The notes beneath the pieces are model-generated. The model saw only the letters and a program-made list of their open reading frames with translations, was not told the DNA's origin and searched no databases. The translations under genes were made by a program, and so were the position numbers. DNA of 64,000 nucleotides from Speluncibacter jeojiensis (GTDB lineage: Bacteria; Actinomycetota; Actinomycetes; Mycobacteriales; Mycobacteriaceae), in assembly GCF_029589495.1 (NCBI RefSeq), contig NZ_JAAIVF010000001.1, forward strand, positions 1 through 64,000, in the 5' to 3' direction. Below are positions 55,456-64,000 of the stretch, in pieces. The stretch's first letter is position 1. Every line of letters begins with the position of its first letter.

Positions 55456-56310
55456 ATGCACCCGTCGCCCACCGCCACCCCGCCGGGCTGGTCCTACGCG
55501 CAGAACCTGACCCAGCCGCAGCTGGGTCCGCCGCGGCGGCACCCGTGGGAGATCCCGCTGCTGGTGCTCGCGATCGTCATCATGGCGGTGGTCTACCTGA
55601 CCGCGCTGGTGCTGATAGCGGTCGGGACCGCCCCGGTGTGGGTGCTCGTCGTGCTGGCAGCGCCGATCATCGTGTATCTGGGGCGCGGGCAGGGTTACGC
55701 GATGCCGCGGGTGGCGGGCGTCAAGGTGTCGCCCACCCAGTTCCCCGAGGCACACGCGATGGTGGTGGCCGCCGCCCAGCACTTCCGGATGGCGAAGGTT
55801 CCCGACGCATACGTGGTGCTCGGCAACGGGCAGATCAACGCGTACTCGTCCGGGCACGGGTTCCGGCGGTACGTGGTCGTCTACAGCGACCTGTTCGAGA
55901 TCGGCGGCCAGGCCCGGAATCCGGTGGCGTTGCAGTTCATCATCGGCCACGAGGTCGGGCACATCGCGGCGGGTCACACGTCGTACTGGCGCCAGCTCGG
56001 CATGTTCGCCTCGAACTTCGTACCCGTGGTCGGCCCGGCGCTGTCGCGCGCGCAGGAGTACACCGCCGACAACCACGGGTTCTACGTGCGGCCCGACGGC
56101 CGGGAGGGCGCGATCGGCGTGATGTCCGCCGGCAAGTACCTGCTGGGGCTGGTCGACTTCCACCAGATGGCGGACCGCGCGGTCACCGAAACCGGGTTCT
56201 TCACCTGGCTCGCCAACCTGCTCGCCGGCCATCCGGTCAACACCTGGCGCGCGCATGCGCTGCGGGACCGTTCGCGCGCGGGACGGATGTTCTTCCGGCC
56301 CCGCCCCTGA
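55456..56310 (+). CDS. M48 family metalloprotease, membrane-bound
   Basis: 284 residues. Two hydrophobic helices (about 32-55 and 58-75) anchor it. The zinc motif is FIIGHEVGHIAAGH near residue 170 (HExxH) and the third ligand is probably Glu in SRAQEYTADNHGF near 205. HtpX-like proteases of this group degrade membrane proteins. ATG 55456 is preferred; an ATG at 55381 would extend into the control region shared with divergent rpiB. Convergent with ogt (18 bases). Confidence 0.9.
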   Translation: MHPSPTATPPGWSYAQNLTQPQLGPPRRHPWEIPLLVLAIVIMAVVYLTALVLIAVGTAPVWVLVVLAAPIIVYLGRGQGYAMPRVAGVKVSPTQFPEAHAMVVAAAQHFRMAKVPDAYVVLGNGQINAYSSGHGFRRYVVVYSDLFEIGGQARNPVALQFIIGHEVGHIAAGHTSYWRQLGMFASNFVPVVGPALSRAQEYTADNHGFYVRPDGREGAIGVMSAGKYLLGLVDFHQMADRAVTETGFFTWLANLLAGHPVNTWRAHALRDRSRAGRMFFRPRP

Positions 56311-56328
56311 CGGGGATCGGCAGTCCGC

Positions 56329-56865
56329 TCAGAACAGGGTGATCCCGGCCCCGCTCTGCTCGATGGCGAGGATCCGCAGCTTCGAGGCCGCCCCGCCGTA
56401 GGCGGAGAACCCGCCCGGCCGCCCCGCCGCGGCGACCACCCGGTGACACGGCACCAGCAGCGGGACCGGATTGCGGCCCAGCGCGCCGCCGACCGCACGG
56501 GCCGATCCGCGGTCGCCCAGCCGATCTGCGACCTGCCCGTAGGTCAGGGTTCTGCCCGGCCGGATCTGCTGCGTGACCGCGTAGACGCGCAGCGCGAACT
56601 CGGGCACACCGCGCAGGTCGAGGGGGATTTCGGTCAGATCGACACTCTCCCCCTGCAGCAATGCCCGCATGCCGCGGATGGCCCGCCCGGCGACCACGGA
56701 GGGCGTGGCCTCCGCCACTCCGGGCGCTGCCGCGCGGATCCGTTGCCGAGTGTGCGCCACGTCGGATTCGGGCAGTTGAACCGCACTGACGCCTGCCTCG
56801 TTCCACGCCACCGCGCACCACCCGATCGCGGTGTCGAACAGCGCATGGCCGATGGCTGTGTCCAC
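56329..56865 (-). CDS. ogt: Methylated-DNA-protein-cysteine methyltransferase
   Basis: 178 residues. Ogt/MGMT moves the alkyl group of O6-alkylguanine to its own cysteine in one turnover. The active-site block is PLLVPCHRVVAAAGRPGGF with C140, preceded by RTLTYGQVADRLGDRGSARA, the DNA-binding helix. The N-terminal domain is short. GTG 56865 starts at VDTAIGHALFDTAIG, the normal family beginning; upstream frames are implausible. It stands alone and is not fused to an Ada domain. Confidence 0.92.
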   Translation of the reverse strand: MDTAIGHALFDTAIGWCAVAWNEAGVSAVQLPESDVAHTRQRIRAAAPGVAEATPSVVAGRAIRGMRALLQGESVDLTEIPLDLRGVPEFALRVYAVTQQIRPGRTLTYGQVADRLGDRGSARAVGGALGRNPVPLLVPCHRVVAAAGRPGGFSAYGGAASKLRILAIEQSGAGITLF

Positions 56866-57098
56866 CCGTTCATCATGACCCCACCCACCGACAGTCCGCC
56901 GAAGCGCGGTCGCGCTGTCCCCCGACGCACTACCGTCGGCAGTCATGGACCGCTTCAACGGGCTCGACAAACCCGAGTCACTGCGCGACGCGGTCCCCCG
57001 CGGCGCTGGGGTTGATCGTCCAGTTGCGCCAGGCCAAGATCTGGCAGCGCAAGGACCGCGCCGCCGACACGCTCCCAAATTGAACGGAGTACGCAGCA
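56866..57098. other. Gap between ogt and FAD reductase
   Basis: 233 bases. It holds an ATG at 56945 with a short frame starting MDRFNGLDKPESL and, in another frame, a short stretch ending ...RAADTLPN before 57084; neither is a convincing gene. GGAG before 57099 serves the FAD reductase. Confidence 0.4.
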
Positions 57099-58328
57099 AT
57101 GTCTTCGAATTCCACCTTCGTGATCATCGGCGGCGGCCTGGCCGGGGCCAAGGCGGCGCAGGCCCTGCGCGACAACGACTTCGACGGCGAGATCGTCCTC
57201 GTCGCCGAGGAGTCGAACCTGCCCTACGAGCGCCCGCCGTTGTCGAAGGAGTATCTGGCGCACAAGAAGTCGCGCGCCGAGTTCACCGTGCAGCCGGCCG
57301 CCTGGTACCGGGACATGCACATCGACCTGCGGCTCGGCACCGCCGCCACGGCGGTCGACCGGTCCGCGCACACCGTCACGCTGCCCGACGGCACCACCGT
57401 CGGATACGACAAGTTGCTGCTGGCGACCGGTTCGAGCTCGCGCAGGCCGCCGATTCCCGGCATCGACGCGGCCGGGGTCCACCTGCTGCGCACACTGGAC
57501 GAGGCCGACGCCCTGGACGCCGCGCTGGCCCCCGGGTCGACGCTGGCCGTGGTCGGCGCGGGATGGATCGGACTGGAGGTCACCGCCACGGCACGCGGAC
57601 GCGACGTGCAGGCGACGGTCGTCGAGGCGGCGGAGCTGCCGCTGCTCGCGGCGATGGGCCCCGAGATCGCCACCGTGTTCGCCGAACTGCACCGTGAGCA
57701 CGGCGTCGATCTGCGGCTGGGCGCCAACGTGGAGGAGATCACCGTCGCGGACGGCCACGCCACCGGGCTGCGGCTCGGCGACGGGTCGACCGTGCCGGCC
57801 GACACCGTGCTGGTCGCGGTCGGCGCCCACCCGAACATCGAACTGGCCGAGCAGGCCGGTCTGGAACTCGGCGACGGTGGGGTGCTGGTCGACGCGGGGT
57901 TGCGCACCTCCGACCCGGACATCTTCGCGGTCGGCGACATCGCCGCGGCCGAGCATCCGGTCCTGGGCGTGCGCATCCGCACCGAGCACTGGGCGAACGC
58001 GCTCAACCAGCCCGCGGTCGCGGTCGCGGGCATGCTCGGCAAGTCCGCCGAGTACACGAACCTGCCGTACTTCTTCACCGACCAGTACGACCTGGGCATG
58101 GAGTACGTCGGCCACAGCGCCGGTTACACGCAGGTCGTCACCCGCGGCGACACGCGCACTCGCGAGTTCGTCGCGTGCTGGCTCGACGGCGCGAACCGGG
58201 TGCTGGCCGGCATGAACGTCAACATCTGGGACGCCCAGGACGACCTCAAACGGCTGATCGAGTCCAAGCAGCCGGTCGACCCGGCCCGGCTCGCCGATCC
58301 GGCGGTGCCGCTCGGCGAGCTGGGCTGA
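57099..58328 (+). CDS. FAD-dependent ferredoxin/rubredoxin reductase-like oxidoreductase
   Basis: 409 residues. Two dinucleotide folds: FAD site VIIGGGLAGAKAAQALR at 8-24 and NAD(P)H site LAVVGAGWIGLEVTATARG at about 148-166; DIFAVGDIAAAEHP near 270 is the second FAD motif, and LPYFFTDQYDLGMEYVG with a C-terminal reductase domain follows. Such proteins pass electrons from NAD(P)H to ferredoxin, rubredoxin or oxygenases. No ferredoxin or P450 gene is nearby, so its partner is unknown. RBS GGAG is at about 57084. Confidence 0.93.
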   Translation: MSSNSTFVIIGGGLAGAKAAQALRDNDFDGEIVLVAEESNLPYERPPLSKEYLAHKKSRAEFTVQPAAWYRDMHIDLRLGTAATAVDRSAHTVTLPDGTTVGYDKLLLATGSSSRRPPIPGIDAAGVHLLRTLDEADALDAALAPGSTLAVVGAGWIGLEVTATARGRDVQATVVEAAELPLLAAMGPEIATVFAELHREHGVDLRLGANVEEITVADGHATGLRLGDGSTVPADTVLVAVGAHPNIELAEQAGLELGDGGVLVDAGLRTSDPDIFAVGDIAAAEHPVLGVRIRTEHWANALNQPAVAVAGMLGKSAEYTNLPYFFTDQYDLGMEYVGHSAGYTQVVTRGDTRTREFVACWLDGANRVLAGMNVNIWDAQDDLKRLIESKQPVDPARLADPAVPLGELG

Positions 58329-58349
58329 GCCCCTGGCGCGGGAGTCCGC

Positions 58350-58970
58350 TCAGTCGAACTCGGGGTCCTCGGTGCGGCTGCGCTTGAGCTCGAAGAAGTG
58401 CGGGTACGACGCGAGCGCGAGCGCACCGTCCCACACCTTGCCCGCGTCCTCGCCGCGCGGGATCCGGGACAGCACCGGACCGAAGAACGCGATGCCGTTG
58501 ACGTGGATGGTCGGCGTCCCCACATCGGGCCCGACCTTGTCCATGCCCTCGTGGTGGCTGCGGCGCAGTTCCTCGTCGTAGGCGTCGGTGCGAGCGGCGT
58601 CGGCGAGGTCCGCGGGCAGCCCGACCTCCTCGAGCGCGCCGGCGATGACCTGGTCGAAGTCCTTGATCCCCTTGTTGTGAATGCGGGTGCCCATGGCGGT
58701 GTACAGCGGTTCGAGGATCTCGTCGCCGTGTCGCTGTGCAGCCGCGATGGCCACCCGCACGGGGCCGAGGCCGGCCTCGAGCTTGGCGCGGTACTCCTCG
58801 GGGATGTCCTTGCCCTCGTTGAGGACGACCAGGCTCATCACATGGAAATGCACGTCGATGTCGCGGACCTGGGACGCCTCGAGGATCCACCGAGAGGTGA
58901 TCCAGCACCACGGACACAGCGGGTCGAACCAGAAGTCGACGCGATCTCGCTCGGCTGGACTGGGGGTCAT
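58350..58970 (-). CDS. DsbA-like mycothiol-dependent reductase (Rv2466c type)
   Basis: 206 residues. Thioredoxin fold with CPWC active site in [15 protein letters not shown] near residue 19 and the cis-Pro block [16 protein letters not shown] near 155. The M. tuberculosis homologue is a mycothiol-dependent nitroreductase/mycoredoxin-2, and the neighbours (pepN, DUF5130) match too. It uses mycothiol, fitting an actinobacterium. ATG 58970 (MTPSPAERD) fits the family; ATG 59006 adds unsupported residues. Convergent with the FAD reductase. Confidence 0.92.
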   Translation of the reverse strand: MTPSPAERDRVDFWFDPLCPWCWITSRWILEASQVRDIDVHFHVMSLVVLNEGKDIPEEYRAKLEAGLGPVRVAIAAAQRHGDEILEPLYTAMGTRIHNKGIKDFDQVIAGALEEVGLPADLADAARTDAYDEELRRSHHEGMDKVGPDVGTPTIHVNGIAFFGPVLSRIPRGEDAGKVWDGALALASYPHFFELKRSRTEDPEFD

Positions 58971-59161
58971 GTGACAGCTCCTTACGCGTGCGTGGGCCGG
59001 AGGCACGGAAACGGATGTCGATCCGTCCCTATCTGATTCAACAACACCGGCCGGTTCAACAACCCTGCTGGCCGGATGCTTCCCCGCATGATGGGATGGA
59101 TTGCACGTCCTATTTCGATCAAACGAGCCCGAATCCGATCAAACGAAGGAGCGTACCCACC

Positions 59162-61771
<2,610 letters not shown>

Positions 61772-61779
61772 CGAACGAC

Positions 61780-61819
61780 GGCGGGGCCCCGCAGTTCACA
61801 CGAACCGCGGGGCCCCGCC
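61780..61819. terminator. Bidirectional terminator between pepN and DUF5130
   Basis: GGCGGGGCCCCGCAGTTC (61780-61797) pairs with GAACCGCGGGGCCCCGCC (61802-61819), one mismatch, four-base loop. It serves two converging genes. Confidence 0.85.
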
Positions 61820-61839
61820 GGAGGGTCTGTCGGGTGCGG

Positions 61840-62319
61840 TCAGGCAGAGACCGGGTGGATCGCCGCCGTCATCACGCGGACGGCACTGGTGATCCCGTCG
61901 ATCAGCTGTCCGTCCTTGAACGACGCGATGGCCGCGGACACACCGAGCTGCGCGACACGGTCGTCGAGCTTCGACTCGACCGCCGCACCGGAGACGATCT
62001 CGATCGTCCGCTCTGCCGGGGAGACCGCGATGAGCGCGGAGTTCGCCGGATCCGGCAGGGCCGGGAACAGCTCACGGGCCCGGTCGGCCGGGCTCGCACC
62101 CAGCGCACCCAGGTAGACGGTGAAGCGCACACCGGTGCTCCGGGTGCCGTGCGTGAGCGCGTCGTCGAGGCGGGCCAGATCGACCGGATCGAACGGCAGA
62201 TCACAGACCGGGTTGCCCGGCTGGACCACGCCGGAGATCCGTCCACTCGCGGTCACCACGCTGCCCACCGGCAGCGTCGAATCGTCGACCGGCGCGAAAG
62301 TCAGTTCACCACTTGCCAC
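61840..62319 (-). CDS. DUF5130 protein (TPM-like)
   Basis: 159 residues, soluble. VRFTVYLGALGASPADRARE near 64 and IAVSPAERTIEIVSG near 97 resemble the TPM/DUF5130 fold; the homologue is Rv2468c. Function is unknown. It overlaps ctaJ by 14 bases and is therefore its operon partner. Confidence 0.88.
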   Translation of the reverse strand: MASGELTFAPVDDSTLPVGSVVTASGRISGVVQPGNPVCDLPFDPVDLARLDDALTHGTRSTGVRFTVYLGALGASPADRARELFPALPDPANSALIAVSPAERTIEIVSGAAVESKLDDRVAQLGVSAAIASFKDGQLIDGITSAVRVMTAAIHPVSA

Positions 62320-62551
62320 TTGCCACTCCTCCGATCACACTGTGGCCGGACTCGATGGCCGCGTGTCCACCATGTCCGCCGTGCGTCTGCTCGTCGACCG
62401 CGGCCCACCAGATGGGCTCACGCGTCCACTTCTCGCCGAGCTTGTACCGCGCCTGCTTGGGGACTCGCGCGGTGAACGACAGCCCGGCGATCACCGCGGT
62501 GATCGCGAGCGGGATCACGCCATAGATCAACACTGTCTCTGCGATGCTCAC
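62306..62551 (-). CDS. ctaJ: Probable aa3-type cytochrome oxidase subunit CtaJ
   Basis: 81 residues. One transmembrane helix (residues 5-25, ETVLIYGVIPLAITAVIAGL) is followed by YKLGEKWTREPIWWAAVDE and a Gly/His-rich tail. This pattern fits CtaJ, a small extra subunit of the aa3 oxidase in the mycobacterial III-IV supercomplex, and the position next to DUF5130 agrees. Name from recall, so moderate. Together with ctaG it is the second oxidase-related gene in the window. Confidence 0.65.
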   Translation of the reverse strand: MSIAETVLIYGVIPLAITAVIAGLSFTARVPKQARYKLGEKWTREPIWWAAVDEQTHGGHGGHAAIESGHSVIGGVASGKW

Positions 62552-62624
62552 GCCCGAGACGTTAGTCGAGAGCGATCACTTTGGGGTAGCTGGGGCGTCA
62601 TTTCCTCGCGCTACGCCCTCCTCC

Positions 62625-63221
62625 CTATGCCGCACCCTCGCCCAGGTACTGCAGCCAGGTCGGGTCCGGCTCGCTTATCGAGGCCAGCAGCCGCCAGTGC
62701 CTGCCCTTCGGCGGCACCAACGCGGCACCCAGCGTCCAGCCGAGTTCGCTGAGCAGACGGTCGGCCTTGCGGTGGTTGCACGGGGCGCAGCACGCGACGC
62801 AGTTCTCCCAGGAGTGCTCGCCGCCGCGACTACGCGGGATCACGTGGTCGATGGTTTCGGCCTTGCCGCCGCAGTAGGCGCACCGAAAACGGTCGCGGTG
62901 CATCAACGCCGTGCGCGTCATCGGGATACGGGCCCGGTACGGCACGTGGACGAACGTGCGCAGCCGGATCACCGAGGGCACCTGCACGACACAGTCCACC
63001 GAGCGGATCAAGGCACCCTCGGGATCCTCGTGGACGATCTCCGCCTTGTCACACACCAACAGCACCACCGCACGCCGCGCCGGCAAGGCCGTGAGCGGCT
63101 CATACGTTGAATTGAGCAGCAGGACACGGCGCGCGAGCCAGCGCGGCACGGGGCGGGTACCGACCGCCGCCAATGGCCGGCCGTCCGAGGTCGGGTGCGT
63201 GCGGTGTTGTCGATGCTTCAT
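62625..63221 (-). CDS. HNH endonuclease family protein
   Basis: 198 residues. HNH domain at about 115-165: FRCAYCGGKAETIDHVIPRS, GGEHSWENCVACCAPCNHRK with two Cys pairs and D-H-V-I. The N-terminal VLLLNSTYEPLTALPARRAV block is a conserved extension in actinobacterial members (Rv2469c). Its role is unknown and it lacks phage context. Start ATG 63221 is the best guess; an ATG-like codon at 63308 adds unsupported residues. Confidence 0.85.
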   Translation of the reverse strand: MKHRQHRTHPTSDGRPLAAVGTRPVPRWLARRVLLLNSTYEPLTALPARRAVVLLVCDKAEIVHEDPEGALIRSVDCVVQVPSVIRLRTFVHVPYRARIPMTRTALMHRDRFRCAYCGGKAETIDHVIPRSRGGEHSWENCVACCAPCNHRKADRLLSELGWTLGAALVPPKGRHWRLLASISEPDPTWLQYLGEGAA

Positions 63222-63427
63222 GAGGCCTGCCTCACACGCTGTGCTGCCGGTGCCCTGCTGCCTGCCAGACTGTCGCAACCCGAAGGCCAGTGGAACCGCC
63301 ACCACCATACGTGATGAACATCACCTCACCAGGGAAAGCGGTGCGCATGCGTCGAAAGCGCCGAAGTGTGCGCATGGCCGTGCGCAGTGCGGTCGGACAC
63401 CGCCGACGTCCTCCGCCAGACTCTGGT

Positions 63428-64000
63428 CGTGTCTGACCTAGCCTTCGAACTGACCGGCACCGGCCGAGACTGGTTGATCGACCGGCCGGTGCACATCGCC
63501 ATCTACGTCGCGCTCGCCGTGGCCGTGAGATTCCTGCTGCACCGCATGATCGACCGGATGACCAAGCCGCGCGCCAAGCGCGACAACGCGCGTGTGCCGA
63601 CGCCCGCACTGCTCAAGCCGCTGCGCGAAAAGGCACAGGATTCGATGCGGGACTCGACGCTGCGCGAGCGGCGCCGCCAGCGTGCCGGCACGATCGGTTC
63701 GGTACTCAAGTCCACGGTGTCCTTCGCCGTGCTGATCTGGCTGATCCTGCAGACCCTTGCGATACTCGGCATCAACGTGGCACCGTTCATCGCCTCGGCG
63801 GGCATCGTCGGCGTGGCGCTCGGATTCGGCGCCCAGAATCTCGTCCGCGACTTTCTGTCCGGCCTGTTCATGATGTTCGAGGACCAGTACGGCGTCGGTG
63901 ACATCATCGACATCGGCGAGGCGGTCGGGACCGTCGAGACCGTCGGCCTGCGGGTGACCACGGTCCGCGACAAGTTCGGCACCCTCTGGTACTGCCGCAA
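63428..64000 (+). CDS. MscS-type mechanosensitive ion channel, partial
   Basis: The reading frame starts at GTG 63428 and stays open to the window end, so the 3' part is missing (about 190 residues seen). Helix 1 is around 22-36 (IAIYVALAVAVRFLLH), followed by a charged loop rich in Arg (LREKAQDSMRDSTLRERRRQ), helix 2 near 104 (STVSFAVLIWLILQTLAILG) and the pore helix GIVGVALGFGAQNLVRDFLS with Gly/Ala spacing of MscS. FEDQYGVGDIIDIGEAVGTV begins the beta domain. It releases solutes on hypo-osmotic shock, which pairs logically with ectoine accumulation. Confidence 0.93.

Noticed and set aside
56945-57084. Small protein frame starting MDRFNGLDKPESL
   Set aside because: The frame runs into the FAD reductase gene in another phase, has no ribosome site, and the alternative frame lacks a start codon.

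Overview
The window reads as one chromosomal segment of a high-GC, mycolic-acid-type actinobacterium (order Mycobacteriales). Gordonia or a near relative is my best guess, but the genus is inference. Supporting evidence is the end of an Emb arabinosyltransferase, the methylglucose-lipopolysaccharide genes octT and gpgP, a CPWC mycothiol-linked DsbA-like protein, a likely CtaJ cytochrome oxidase subunit, paired clpP1/clpP2 with tig, and gene order. From memory the order resembles the Mycobacterium tuberculosis interval from about Rv2417c to Rv2469c, with lineage-specific blocks set between the conserved ones. No prophage, insertion sequence, CRISPR array or integrase was found.

Layout: (1) 2-610, tail of emb. 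(2) 708-7954, a leftward run of eight tightly packed genes (proA, moxR, a VWA protein, nadD, rsfS, gpgP, octT, degV). (3) 8048-11214, a folE gene divergent from a SufR-like regulator, then ctaG and a low-GC GIY-YIG orphan. (4) 11346-16087, a saccharopine-dehydrogenase-like reductase, an M20 amidohydrolase and a RecQ helicase with a phosphoribosyltransferase-like tail. (5) 16205-20805, the ectoine genes ectABC followed by a sirtuin, and a convergent membrane protein. (6) 20850-33933 leftward, the conserved growth block proB, obg, rpmA, rplU, rne, ndk, DUF4233, folC, valS and an MFS exporter. (7) 34054-40960, a LysR regulator, an AhpD-like/SRPBCC pair, and a molybdenum cluster (mobA, GNAT, fdhF, fdhD). 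(8) 41318-45386, a TetR-controlled cassette of MaoC-like protein, acyl-CoA ligase and MFS transporter. (9) 45654-50852, mmuM, clpX, clpP2, clpP1 and tig. (10) 50974-51309, tRNA-Pro and tRNA-Gly. (11) 51471-64000, SnoaL-like protein, double-hotdog thioesterase, DUF1542-like protein, nei, rpiB, M48 protease, ogt, FAD reductase, DsbA-like protein, pepN, DUF5130, ctaJ, HNH protein and a partial MscS channel.

Functional links: proline synthesis is split between proA and proB; ectABC supplies osmoprotectant; valS-folC-DUF4233-ndk-rne-rplU-rpmA-obg-proB joins translation, folate, nucleotide and ribosome assembly; tig-clpP1-clpP2-clpX is the folding and proteolysis block; mobA, fdhD and fdhF supply cofactor, sulfur transfer and apoenzyme of one molybdoprotein. 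Many neighbours share GTGA or ATGA stop/start overlaps (rsfS/gpgP, nadD/rsfS, obg/proB, mobA/GNAT, folC/DUF4233, AhpD/SRPBCC), which I used to choose starts.

I did not find a clearly new defence or mobile system. The best leads are a folded leader before rplU, the palindrome between folE and the SufR-like gene, the RecQ-phosphoribosyltransferase fusion, and the TetR cassette with its AT-rich operator.
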